Assembly (NCBI GenBank): GCA_006386115.1
Contig: VFIW01000092.1
Location: 124,001-188,000 of the forward strand
Length of the DNA stretch: 64,000 nt
Source: Globisporangium splendens
Taxonomy: Eukaryota; Oomycota; Peronosporomycetes; Pythiales; Pythiaceae
Direction of reading: 5' to 3'
Both the position numbers and the translations under genes were made by a program. Positions 21,423-31,531 of this stretch are shown here, one piece after another (within the stretch, counting starts at the first letter, position 1; every line of letters begins with the position of its first letter). The notes below the pieces were generated by a model, which searched no databases, was not told the origin of the DNA, and saw nothing but the letters and a program-made list of their open reading frames with translations.

Positions 21423-22294
21423 AGAAAAAATGAACTCAAAGTAGGATGGCAATCGATACGTGTGTCAAGCACAGCTCATATACAAAGTCCGATTTGAGAA
21501 GTAAAATTGTCATTATTATGATATGGCTGGCACTTAGAGAAAACGATTATGGCGTGTGCATCGGTTCACTTTGGACTTGAGTGAGGCCGACTGACTCCAC
21601 TCTTCTTTACCCTGACGAAACCCACAACCAGGGGTATGATGTCTCGTTTGCTGTCGGAGCGAGGATCTGGTTCGCCAGATCAAAGTTTCGCGCGCCACGC
21701 TCGTTACGATGCACTTCCATGGTAGCGTACTGACTTGCGTTACATGTTTGAGCACTAGTCCTAACTTTAGCTCATTATAGGACACTCGGGTGACAGATGA
21801 TCTAGGACGCTTCCTATCTCTTTGTATCCGACGCGTACAGTGCTTTACGTTGACGACTTTCTCAGCACCGCGGTTGATTGTGATGCTCTTCACAAATGGG
21901 TGCTCGCTTGATATTGGGTCCCTGTGCTGCTGGTGCCACTGTCTGCTACTGACTGGATGCCAGTGCACGTGCACGAATGGAATGGATCGTATGGCTTGAT
22001 CGGCACTTTGTTGGTGTAATTGTTGCTGCCTGATGTGGACGCACAATGAGACACGAACGAACATCACTCACGTCTTGTTAATCTCTTTGATGTTAACGGA
22101 GTAATCTCGCCACAACGGGCTGGGTCGAGTTTTCGCCCTGAACCTCCATATGTTGGTGCGAAATCGTGAACTTTACGATAACGCGATGATGATGATACTG
22201 CACCTCGGTGTAGTGATGCTGTTTGGCCACCAGTACGCGTTCAAAGAAGGACCAGTGCTTCTGCTGGTTGATCGAATTGCTGCGTCTTCAGACT
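21423..22294. other. Intergenic region, no gene seen
   Basis: Only short open frames without recognisable features. The right end is the promoter of the PDR transporter gene. Confidence 0.4.
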
Positions 22295-22310
22295 CTCACT
22301 TGTCAATTTC
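22295..22310 (+). promoter_or_regulatory. Oomycete-type initiator (INR) element of the PDR transporter gene
   Basis: CTCACTTGTCAATTTC differs little from the oomycete initiator consensus (about GCTCATTYYNCAWTTT, recalled). It lies 67-82 bp before the ATG at 22377. Confidence 0.55.
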
Positions 22311-22376
22311 ATCGGGAGGGTGAACATCCAAAGCTACAGCGAAGTGAGTCCCTATTGGCAGCAAGTGACAATCACC

Positions 22377-25300
22377 ATGAGTTTGGAACCAAGCCAGCAA
22401 GACAACAGCAATGAGAAGGTTGTGAGCCTCGAGTCCGGTGCGACGCTCATGGCGCACGGTCCCCACGTGCTCCATGAGTACGTCTCGACGAAGCTCGAAG
22501 CCGCGCTCGGTCGTGCACTCCCGCAGATGGAAGTGCGCTTTTCGAATCTCAACATCTCGGCCAACATCACCGTCGTCGATGAGGATTCGACTAAGACGGA
22601 ATTACCGACACTGATCAACGCTGTCAAGAAGATGTTTGTGTCGTCTAAGAAGCACGAGACGCGCAAGGAGATCCTGAAGAACGTGAGCGGTTCGTTCAAG
22701 CCTGGCACGATTACCTTGTTACTGGGTCAACCAAGTTCGGGCAAGTCGTCGCTGATGAAGATTTTGAGCGGGCGGTTCCCAGTGGAGAAGAACATCACCG
22801 TCGAAGGCGATATCATGTACAATGGTGTCGCGCAAAACGACGTCAAGAAGACGCTGCCTCAGTTCGCAGCATACGTCAACCAACGCGACATGCACTACCC
22901 ACTGCTCACGGTCCGAGAGACTCTCGAGTTTGCGCATACGTTCAGTGGTGGCGAACTCACTCGACGAGGCCAAGAGCTCTTGTCCAAGGGTACTCCTGAG
23001 GAAAACGCGGCGGCATTGGAAGCTGCGAATGCCATGTTCAAGCATTACCCCGACGTGATCATCCAGCAACTCGGTCTCCAGAACTGCCAAGACACGATCG
23101 TCGGCGATGCGATGACCCGAGGCGTGTCCGGTGGCGAGCGGAAGCGTGTGACAACGGGCGAAATGGAATTTGGCATGAAGTACGTCACGCTCATGGACGA
23201 GATCAGTACGGGTCTCGATAGTGCGGCAACCTACGATATCGTCAACACCCAGCGCAGTATCGCCAAGAAGTTCCGCAAAACGGTGGTGATCGCGCTGCTG
23301 CAGCCATCGCCAGAGGTCTTTTCGCTATTTGACGATGTGATGATCATGAACGAAGGAGAAGTGATGTACCATGGTCCACGTGAGCAAGTAGTGGAATACT
23401 TTGAAGGTCTGGGTTTCGTTTGCCCACCTGAACGGGACATTGCCGATTACCTCCTCGATCTAGGCACGAAGCAACAGTACAAGTACGAAGTCGAAAGTCC
23501 AAACAAGCCCGGCAAACACCCTCGCTATGCGAGCGAGTTTGCTGAGATTTTTCGCGGCTCGGCTATTCACGCCCAGACGCTTAGTGAGCTCGATGCTCCA
23601 CACAACCCTGAGCTCCTCGCCAATGTCGCAGCGCACATGAAGCCAATGCCAGAGTTCCACCAGTCGTTCTGGGAAAACACGGCGACGCTGTTCAGACGTC
23701 AATTGATGGTGCAATTCCGCAACACGCCGTTCGTGATGGGCCGCTTCATCATGATTATCATCATGGGTCTCGTAAACGCGTCCAACTTTTACCAGTTTGA
23801 TCCAACGCAAGTCCAAGTCGTACTGGGTATCATCTTTTCAACGGTCTTGTTCTTGTCCCTCGGTCAGCAATCCCAGATCCCAACATTTATTGCGGCCCGT
23901 GATATCTTCTACAAGCAGCGTCGAGCCAACTTTTTTCGAACGTCGGCGTATGTGCTTGCAAACTCCGTGGCTCAGATTCCGATGGCGATAGGCGAGACCC
24001 TCGTGTTCGGCTCGCTGGTTTACTGGATGTGTGGCTTTACGACCCAAGCTGTGGAATTCATCATTTTTGAAGTGATTCTGATGCTCACGAATCTGGCGTT
24101 TGGCATGTGGTTTTTCTTTCTCGCATCGGTATGTGCCGATAGCAATATTGCCTCGCCTTTGTCGATGGTGTCGGTTCTGGTCTACATCATCTTTGCCGGG
24201 TTCATCGTGACGAAGAGTCAAATTCCGGACTACTTCATCTGGCTGTACTGGATCAACCCAGTGAGTTGGAGTCTCCGTGCTCTAGCTGTAAACCAGTACC
24301 GCTCCGACACTTTCAATGTTTGCGTGTACGAGGGTGTGGATTACTGCAGCAATTTCAACGGTCAGAAAATGGGGGAATACTACTTGGATCTGTTTGGTGT
24401 CCCAAACGAGAAGCACTGGGTTCCTTACGCGGTGATCGTGTTGGTGGCGCTGTACGTGATGTTCACGATCTTGTCTTGGTTGGCTCTTGAGTACAAGCGC
24501 TACGAAGCTCCAGAAAACGTCACGGTCGGCAAGAAGCAGGAAGACGAAGATGTGTATGTGTTGGCATCCACCCCCAAGGTCCTTGGCACTCCTGACTCGA
24601 GATCGTCAGCGGGAGACATTGTCGTGGAAGTAAATACAGGCGGACTGAACTTTACCCCTGTGACGCTCGCGTTCAAGGATTTATGGTACACGGTGCCATT
24701 GCCAAGCAACCCGAAGCACGAGACGATCGATTTGCTCAAGGGAATTAGCGGCTACGCTCTCCCAGGTACGATGACCGCGCTGATGGGCTCATCTGGAGCT
24801 GGCAAGACGACGTTGATGGATGTGATTGCTGGACGCAAGACGGGCGGCAAGATTCAAGGTCAAATCTTGCTGAACGGTTACGAAGCGAATGACTTGGCGA
24901 TTCGCCGCTCGACAGGGTACTGTGAGCAAATGGACATTCACTCGGAAGCCTCGACTATCCGTGAGGCCTTGACGTTCAGCGCGTTCCTGCGTCAGGACAG
25001 CAGCGTGCCAGCCAGCAAGAAGTTTGACTCGGTAAACGAGTGTCTCGACTTGTTGGACATGCACGACATTGCAGATCAGATCATTCGCGGTAGCTCGGTG
25101 GAACAGATGAAACGTTTGACCATCGGCGTAGAACTTGCTGCTCAACCAAGTGTGCTTTTCTTGGATGAACCAACGAGTGGTTTGGATGCTCGCTCGGCCA
25201 AGTTGATTATGGATGGAGTTCGCAAGGTGGCGGATACGGGCCGCACGATCGTGTGCACGATCCACCAGCCTTCGTCGGAAGTGTTTTTCTTGTTTGACAG

Positions 25301-26516
25301 TTTGCTGCTGTTGAAGCGCGGCGGCGAGACTGTGTTTTTTGGTGACCTTGGCAAGAAGTGTCGCAAGCTGGTCAAGTACTTCGAGGCGATCCCGGGCGTC
25401 GTTCCTCTTCGTCCTGGTTACAACCCTGCGACGTGGATGTTGGAGTGTATTGGCGCCGGTGTCGGCAACGTGTCCGCTGATGCCACCGACTTTGTTCAGG
25501 CGTTCAACAACAGCGAGAACAAACGGATTCTGGATGCCACAATGGCGAAACCAGGCGTTTGCACACCAGTGCCGGGCACACAAGAGCTCGTGTTTGCGCA
25601 AAAGCGTGCTGCGAGTAATGCTGTGCAGATGAAGTATGTGGTCGGTCGTTTCTTGGACATGTACTGGCGCACGCCGTCGTACAACTTGACTCGCTTCACG
25701 ATCTCCGTTTCGCTGGCGTTGCTTTTTGGCTTGATCTTCGTGGATGCTGAGTACACTTCCTATCAGGGGCTCAACTCTGGCATTGGGCTGATATTCATGG
25801 CGATGACGTTCAGCAGTTTTGTGTCGTTCAGCGGAGCTTTGCCCATCGCATCGGCAGAACGCGCCTCGTTTTACCGTGAACGCGCTTCGCAAACGTACAA
25901 CGCGTTTTGGTACTTTATGGGTTCGACCGTTGCTGAGCTCCCATATGTGTTTTTCACGAGTCTGCTCTTCACAGTGATCTTCTTCCCAATGGTCGGCTTC
26001 ACCGGCTTTGGCACTGGTGTGCTCTTCTGGCTCAACCTGTCGCTGATCACGTTGATCATGACATACTTTGGCCAGCTACTCGCGTACGCGCTGCCAAGTG
26101 AAGAAGTCGCGGCGATTATCGGAGTGCTTATCAACTCGATTCTGTTCTTGTTCATCGGCTTCAACCCACCGGCGAGCGCCATTCCAACTGGGTACAAGTG
26201 GTTGTACACGATCACACCGCAACGATTCCCTGTGTCGATCGCCGTGGCCCTCGTGTTTGGTGATTGCGACGAATTGCCAACATACAATGAGACTCTTGGT
26301 CAGTACGAGAACGTTGGCTCGCAACTCGGCTGTCAGCCACTGGCGAACGCGCCTGTGAGCATCGGCCACACCACGGTGAAACAGTTTACGGAAGACACGT
26401 TCAAAATGAAGCATGACAACATCCTGCCGTTCTTCTTCATCACGATCGCGTACGTTGTCGGGCTGCGTATCCTCGGTGCACTCGCGCTTCGCTACATCAA
26501 TCACCAAAAGAGGTAA
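22377..26516 (+). CDS. Full-size ABCG (PDR-type) multidrug transporter, copy 1
   Basis: Single exon, 1379 residues from the ATG at 22377 (ACCATG). Full-size ABCG proteins of the pleiotropic drug resistance class export drugs, lipids and defence compounds across the plasma membrane. The order is NBD1-TMD1-NBD2-TMD2. NBD1 has Walker A GQPSSGKS at 117-124, VSGGERKR at about 250-257 and LMDEISTGLDSA. TMD1 lies at about 445-700 and includes the PDR motif QIPDYFIWLYWINPVSW. NBD2 has Walker A GSSGAGKT at 804-811, FLDEPTSGLDARSAK, and SSVEQ at about 906-910 where an LSGGQ signature would stand. TMD2 covers about 1120-1379. It is a close paralogue of the gene at 60542 in the same orientation. Confidence 0.95.
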   Translation: MSLEPSQQDNSNEKVVSLESGATLMAHGPHVLHEYVSTKLEAALGRALPQMEVRFSNLNISANITVVDEDSTKTELPTLINAVKKMFVSSKKHETRKEILKNVSGSFKPGTITLLLGQPSSGKSSLMKILSGRFPVEKNITVEGDIMYNGVAQNDVKKTLPQFAAYVNQRDMHYPLLTVRETLEFAHTFSGGELTRRGQELLSKGTPEENAAALEAANAMFKHYPDVIIQQLGLQNCQDTIVGDAMTRGVSGGERKRVTTGEMEFGMKYVTLMDEISTGLDSAATYDIVNTQRSIAKKFRKTVVIALLQPSPEVFSLFDDVMIMNEGEVMYHGPREQVVEYFEGLGFVCPPERDIADYLLDLGTKQQYKYEVESPNKPGKHPRYASEFAEIFRGSAIHAQTLSELDAPHNPELLANVAAHMKPMPEFHQSFWENTATLFRRQLMVQFRNTPFVMGRFIMIIIMGLVNASNFYQFDPTQVQVVLGIIFSTVLFLSLGQQSQIPTFIAARDIFYKQRRANFFRTSAYVLANSVAQIPMAIGETLVFGSLVYWMCGFTTQAVEFIIFEVILMLTNLAFGMWFFFLASVCADSNIASPLSMVSVLVYIIFAGFIVTKSQIPDYFIWLYWINPVSWSLRALAVNQYRSDTFNVCVYEGVDYCSNFNGQKMGEYYLDLFGVPNEKHWVPYAVIVLVALYVMFTILSWLALEYKRYEAPENVTVGKKQEDEDVYVLASTPKVLGTPDSRSSAGDIVVEVNTGGLNFTPVTLAFKDLWYTVPLPSNPKHETIDLLKGISGYALPGTMTALMGSSGAGKTTLMDVIAGRKTGGKIQGQILLNGYEANDLAIRRSTGYCEQMDIHSEASTIREALTFSAFLRQDSSVPASKKFDSVNECLDLLDMHDIADQIIRGSSVEQMKRLTIGVELAAQPSVLFLDEPTSGLDARSAKLIMDGVRKVADTGRTIVCTIHQPSSEVFFLFDSLLLLKRGGETVFFGDLGKKCRKLVKYFEAIPGVVPLRPGYNPATWMLECIGAGVGNVSADATDFVQAFNNSENKRILDATMAKPGVCTPVPGTQELVFAQKRAASNAVQMKYVVGRFLDMYWRTPSYNLTRFTISVSLALLFGLIFVDAEYTSYQGLNSGIGLIFMAMTFSSFVSFSGALPIASAERASFYRERASQTYNAFWYFMGSTVAELPYVFFTSLLFTVIFFPMVGFTGFGTGVLFWLNLSLITLIMTYFGQLLAYALPSEEVAAIIGVLINSILFLFIGFNPPASAIPTGYKWLYTITPQRFPVSIAVALVFGDCDELPTYNETLGQYENVGSQLGCQPLANAPVSIGHTTVKQFTEDTFKMKHDNILPFFFITIAYVVGLRILGALALRYINHQKR

Positions 26517-28303
26517 TCCGAGCCTCACATTTTTTCTTCTTCGTAGAGATTTGCATTCACTTTTCGCTTTTTGAGGATAAATTCACGATATACATCCTTT
26601 GCATTGAAGTTGCTGGGCATTTCTTGCGTCTGCCTGCTACAACTGCAGGTACCTCTGGCCTCAGTTGATCTGACAGAAAAGGCTGAACTACTGCCATGGA
26701 ACAAAAAAGAGTGACAAACGCAAAGACGACTGGCAGCTTGTTGTCTAGAAGGTAGCTTGCAAAGTGAGGAGAGAAATCGAGTGGAACAATTACATGGATA
26801 GGAGCACACAGACCTTTGATGGCGCATCACATGACAGCCGTCTCTGACGATACAGCAGTGATCCAGTTTCGGAAATGGAGCTGGAATCCCCCAGTCACTC
26901 GACTTCGAAGCCACGTTTATTTTAGTCGAGCAAATAGAGACCAGTCATGGTCCAATCGTGGGGACCAATTACTTCCAGGCAGAGTTCGAAGTGCATCGAA
27001 CTCAAAATGGTCGAACTGCACGAGAGAAGTATCTTTCAGACCAACCGCACAGTGACGATGTTCATTGGTCTGTGCAATGGTGTTTCATGTTGAGACTCAC
27101 GTGAACATGCAATCGAACTGGTTGATTGCTTTCTGGTGAGAATCGAATAATTCCTATCAAGTAAACACTGCACGCAAGTGGCCATTCACATGCGTCATTG
27201 AAACTACGGGAAGCTTGAGTGATTGCAGTCGCACGACAGTCATGTCTGCTGAACAAATTTAGGTGGCGTGCTTGACGAACTTCAATGAGAGGGTGTCAAG
27301 CCTGTTTACAGTGGTTGAGTGCAGCAAATGGATTCTCACTTTGTTTCGACCCTCTTTCCAAGTTTCACATTCAAAAGCATTCTGGCAGTCAACATCAGTT
27401 CGAATAAAACGACAGCAAGAGCTGCCTTGTATTAAGAGCATTTCCTTCTCCCTCCCCGTCTCCACTTTTCTCATGTTGGAAGCGGAGGTGGAGAGAGAGG
27501 AGAAAATGATGAGCAGTTTTACGGAGTTCGTGAAGAGTTCCTCCAGCAGAAGGTGCACCCAAGACAAACAACTTCAAATCACCTTGAAACAGCACAGTTG
27601 CTCTTTCAGTGGCTTTTTGATACTCTTAAAAGGTCTTCAAACGATCATTGGTGGCAATTTGCAATGGAGCAGACGCTTTGAAATTCACCAGGTAGAGAGC
27701 ACTTGAAGGCAAACTATGGACAAGGGATCCAGCAAGTGATGTTGTATTTCGAAATGCTACTACTTAAAGAAGAAGAGCTCTTTGTTGCTTATTCCTCGCG
27801 CCTTTGTTCTTCACTGAGCAACAGTTCAAGTGGACCTCCAAATCGCAAACTGCTGTGGATTGTGCGACTGGGAGGTCCAGCTCCCGTTGTTTCCCACCAG
27901 ATCTCGCTCTTCGTTTAGTGGCTGTGTCAGTCACCAGGTCTAATCAGATTTAAACCTGGCACCTCGAAGTGTGATTTCGAAGATCCAAGCGCCAGGTATA
28001 TCTTAATGCAGTGCAAGCTTCATAATTCATTATCTATTTAGCATTGATATCTTCATTGCATCGGCAAAGTGCATTCCACCTGCTGAAGTTGATATTTAGT
28101 TTGTCCGAGTCACACTCCCTCAGTATAACAGACGACAGACTGCACCTCCCCTCATGCCTTTTCTCTGCTCCAAGAGCCTTTCAAATCTACTGTACGTCAG
28201 TGCACCCATCCCTCTCTGATTGGAGCCAAGAGCCATCGTCAACACAAGGTCTCACTAAAAGACTCCATGCTCTCGTCAACCTGTACTTCACCCTAGGCTT
28301 TTC
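26517..28303. other. Intergenic region, no supported gene
   Basis: About 1.8 kb of lower-GC DNA. Open frames at 26525-26914 (minus) and 27263-27706 (plus) reach 130-147 codons but show no recognisable motif. It may hold decayed repeat DNA. Confidence 0.4.
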
Positions 28304-28320
28304 CTCACTTCTTAATTTCC
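28304..28320 (+). promoter_or_regulatory. Oomycete-type initiator (INR) element of the catalase gene
   Basis: CTCACTTCTTAATTTCC resembles the oomycete initiator consensus and lies 44-60 bp before the catalase ATG at 28364. Nothing comparable is obvious before the partial second catalase. Confidence 0.5.
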
Positions 28321-28363
28321 CTCGAGAGCCACAAGCAAGATCTACTTCACATCTCAGCACTCG

Positions 28364-29983
28364 ATGGCGACAAGCAGCGACCAAGCCAAGGTTATCACGA
28401 CGACCAGTCATGGCGCTCCGATTCCAGTCAACGGACTCACGGCCGCGATCACGGCTGGGGAACATGGCCCCATTGTGCTTCACGAATGCATCATCCTCGA
28501 TACCTTAGCGAGTTTTGACCGCGAACGGATCCCCGAGCGCGTGGTCCACGCGAAAGGCGCTGGTGCATTTGGATACTTTGAAGTCACGCATCCCGAGATC
28601 ACCAAGTACTGCAAGACCAAGATGTTTGCACACGTGGGCAAGCGCACGCCGCTCGCGATGCGGTTCTCGACCGTGAGTGGCGAGTCCGGGTCCGCAGACA
28701 CCGTGCGCGATCTGCGAGGCTTTGCGCTCAAGTTTTACACGGAGGAAGGCAACTGGGACCTCGTGGGCAACAACTCGCCGATCTTCTTCCTGCGCGACCC
28801 GAGTCTGTTCCCGAGCTTCGTGCACACGCAGAAGCGCCACCCGTCGACGCACTGCAAGGACGACAACATGATGTGGGACTTCTACTCGCTGCGGCCCGAG
28901 ACGACCCACCAGGTGACCCACTTGTACTCGGACCGCGGGATCCCCAACGGCTACCGCTTCATGAACGGCTACGGCTCGCACGCGTTTACGAACGTGAACG
29001 CGCAGGGTGAGGCCGTGTACGTCAAGTACCACTTCAAGACGGACCAGGGCATCCGCAACCTGTCGGCAGAAGAAGCGGAGAAGCTCACAGCCTCGGATCC
29101 GGACTACGCGACCCGTGACCTGTACGAAGCCATCGCCGAGGGCGAGTACCCGACCTGGACCATGTACATCCAGGTGATGACCTACGCGCAAGCTCAGCAG
29201 GAAGCGGCGACGAGTTTCAACCCGTTCGACGTCACCAAGGTGTGGTCTCAGGCCGCGTACCCGCTGATCGAGGTCGGTCGCGTCGTGCTCAACCGCAACC
29301 CGAAGAACTACTTTGCTGAGATCGAGCAGCTCGCGTTCGCGCCGGGTCGACTGGTGCCGGGCGTCGAGATCTCGCCTGACAAGATGCTCCAGGGACGCCT
29401 GTTCTCGTACCCGGACGCGCAGCGCCACCGCATCGGACCCAACTTCCAGCAGATCCCCGTCAACCGACCACTGACGCCGCCGCAGACGTACCAGCGCGAC
29501 GGCGCCATGGCGGTCACGGGCAACATGGGCAGTGCACCAAACTACTTCCCCAACAGCGTGGCCGGTAGCTCTGTCGAGTGCACCCAGACCGTGTTCCACA
29601 CGTACACGGGGGACCACACGCTCGTGAACAAGTTCTGCTCCAAGGACGACGACAACTTTACGCAGGCGGCCGCGTTCTACAACAACGTGCTGGACGATAC
29701 CGGTCGCGACCGCCTGGCGTCCAACATCGCCGCGACGCTCGCCAAGGCGTCCAAGCCCGTGCGCATCCGTGCGATCGCCAACTTTTTCAAAGTGGACGCC
29801 GACTACGGCGCGCGTGTGTGGGAAAAAGTGGACGCGATCGTGGACGAGGAAGCGCCTGAAAAGAAGATGAAAGCAAATGGCCCAGCTGCTGAGCTGAATC
29901 CCCCACGCAAGCCATTCAGCGCTGTCCCTCCTTCAGATGATCTGAACCCACTTTCGCGCCATTTTGCCGCGTTCGGTATCTGA
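28364..29983 (+). CDS. Catalase (haem, monofunctional), intact copy
   Basis: Single exon, 539 residues. Catalases break hydrogen peroxide into water and oxygen using haem b. The distal His is in [12 protein letters not shown] (His62), and the active-site Asn is in [10 protein letters not shown]. The proximal haem-binding motif [14 protein letters not shown] places the ligand Tyr at about 349. The length fits small-subunit catalases with a short C-terminal extension ([13 protein letters not shown]...) that ends in FGI, so there is no canonical SKL peroxisome signal. Codons 11 to 348 are nearly identical to the partial copy at 46530; the first ten codons differ. In oomycetes catalases occur as small gene clusters and may help against host-derived peroxide; that role is family knowledge, not visible here. 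Confidence 0.97.
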   Translation: MATSSDQAKVITTTSHGAPIPVNGLTAAITAGEHGPIVLHECIILDTLASFDRERIPERVVHAKGAGAFGYFEVTHPEITKYCKTKMFAHVGKRTPLAMRFSTVSGESGSADTVRDLRGFALKFYTEEGNWDLVGNNSPIFFLRDPSLFPSFVHTQKRHPSTHCKDDNMMWDFYSLRPETTHQVTHLYSDRGIPNGYRFMNGYGSHAFTNVNAQGEAVYVKYHFKTDQGIRNLSAEEAEKLTASDPDYATRDLYEAIAEGEYPTWTMYIQVMTYAQAQQEAATSFNPFDVTKVWSQAAYPLIEVGRVVLNRNPKNYFAEIEQLAFAPGRLVPGVEISPDKMLQGRLFSYPDAQRHRIGPNFQQIPVNRPLTPPQTYQRDGAMAVTGNMGSAPNYFPNSVAGSSVECTQTVFHTYTGDHTLVNKFCSKDDDNFTQAAAFYNNVLDDTGRDRLASNIAATLAKASKPVRIRAIANFFKVDADYGARVWEKVDAIVDEEAPEKKMKANGPAAELNPPRKPFSAVPPSDDLNPLSRHFAAFGI

Positions 29984-30437
29984 GCGTGAGTCTGATTTCT
30001 CTTGTTTTCAGTCTGTATTTTTTGGCAATTGAAGTCGCGTGCGTCGCTTGTAAATGCTCCTTGAATAATCAAAATGGATTTTGACAAGAACAGAAATGAT
30101 ATCACGAACGATGATAAGTAGACATGTGGAGATCCAAAGTGAAAAACCAACTCCTTTAAGTGGCCGACTGCTTCGAGAGGTCGGGATCTGAACACAGGTT
30201 CATTTGGACTGCTACATTGCACCGCAATCACCGAAATCATCAGCTACAATGCTGACAACTTGACTGGCAGATACCCCCCTGTTACCTCAACCAAGCGTTT
30301 GCAAATTTGAACTCAACCCCAACGAGTTGACGTTTTGGTGTTGAGTTGGCTTGTGATGCATATTATAGTAGAAATCAGCACACTCTCCACAGAGCTGGCA
30401 GTTCGTTTTGTGTTGTTGAGGTACTTCTCCATACCAC

Positions 30438-31020
30438 GTGTGTGATGCAGGTGCGGGCTGTGGCTCATCGGATGAGAACGCTCAAAGGAGAAGAGATCAA
30501 TGCTACCTGCCTGAGCCAACTGCTCAGCGTACGGCTATGCGTACATGGGACCAGAAGTCACGAACAAATCGTGTCATTCCAGGTATCAAGACAAAATGGC
30601 TGGTGGGTGAGCAGCGAAAGGTGATTTTCATCCCGCATGACAATGCGAATCCTCACCTTTCGCCGTTCGATACCAAGATCATCAAGGCGGACACTGAAGA
30701 CGGATAGAACATACGCCTATTTTGCCAGCCCCCAAATTCGCCTGATTTTAACGTGCGCGATCTCGACTTTTTTTGTCTCCATACAAGCACTTCAGGTACA
30801 CAGAGAGGTGAAAGAAATCGATGATTTGATGAATGCGGTTGCTACAGCGTATGCGACGATGACTGCTGATACACTAAACGATGTTTTTTGAGCTTGCACT
30901 CTGCAATGCACTGTGCATTGGAGTGCATGGGAGGGAACGAGCACAAAATCCCTCATAGCGGCAAAGCCAAACTGAAACGTGAAGGGAAATCGCCTGACTC
31001 GCTTCCACGTGATGAAGCTG
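30438..31020 (+). mobile_element. Decayed plant-type mariner-like (MLE) transposase
   Basis: Pieces of a DDD/DDE transposase appear in successive frames. IKTKWLVGEQRKVIFIPHDN with NPHL is the catalytic D-N-x-x-P-H block. After a premature TAG at about 30705 comes NIRLFCQPPNSPDFNVRDLDFF, then a frameshift to SIQALQVHREVKEIDDLMNAV. A further shift after about 30890 gives NEHKIPHSGKAKLKREGK. The order matches the C-terminal half of plant-type mariner transposases, which I recognise from the C-Q-P-P-N-S-P-D-x-N-V-x-D-L-x-F-F block and the K-I-P-H ending. It has at least one stop and two frameshifts, so it is dead. Weak similarity may begin a little upstream. I could not find terminal inverted repeats. 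Confidence 0.75.
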
Positions 31021-31474
31021 TTTACAGGAATTTCTGTGGACTGGCTGTTCTAATAACAATCAATACCCCTTTCAAATCGATATTCCATTTCAAGTATGAC
31101 AATCATAAAAGTATCCAATCAAACAGAACGGCGACAATCATTTTGATATGGAGGAAGTATTTCAATCTCCAGCATCCATTTTTGTGAAGCACAGTGCTTT
31201 CCTCAATGTGGACCACGGGTTGGGGAATGATTATACACTTCCTTTTGAAATTGAAACAACATATATGCCTTCACAAGAGGCGTGCACACACAGCCCTTGC
31301 ATCTAAATATCCTCTATAAATCGGGTACTTGTTACCAGAGCCTTCACATTTCTCAGCATGTGACTCATTCGGTCGCTGATTGAAATCATGATCCCCCATC
31401 CCTACCCTAAACTCCACAGTTCTGGAGTCCTAAACCCAAACCTTTTCTTTCCGATTTCTCGGATATCTTTCCTT
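31021..31474 (+). promoter_or_regulatory. Upstream region of the repeat-protein gene, copy A
   Basis: It contains a TATA-like CTATAAAT near 31313. From about 31300 to 31474 it can be aligned, with many changes and gaps, to the region upstream of the inverted copy (53231-53410 on the minus strand), for example ACATTTCTCA before a GTGA word. It therefore looks like the old, diverged promoter partner of that copy. Confidence 0.45.
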
Positions 31475-31531
31475 AAAATCACATACATACCGAGAACAAA
31501 CCTAAAGAAAAGAAAAGCAAGCGCAACAAAC

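Noticed and set aside
24789..25892. 367-codon minus-strand frame inside PDR copy 1, and similar frames in copy 2
   Set aside because: Antisense to conserved NBD2 and TMD2 sequence; the composition is that of a shadow frame.
26525..26914. 129-codon minus-strand frame with a charged end (REFILKKRKVNANLYEEEKM)
   Set aside because: Possibly a repeat remnant, but the rest is unlike protein and no family could be named.
28505..29617. 370-codon minus-strand frame inside the catalase
   Set aside because: Antisense to the catalase core and reproduced in the partial copy only because the DNA is identical.
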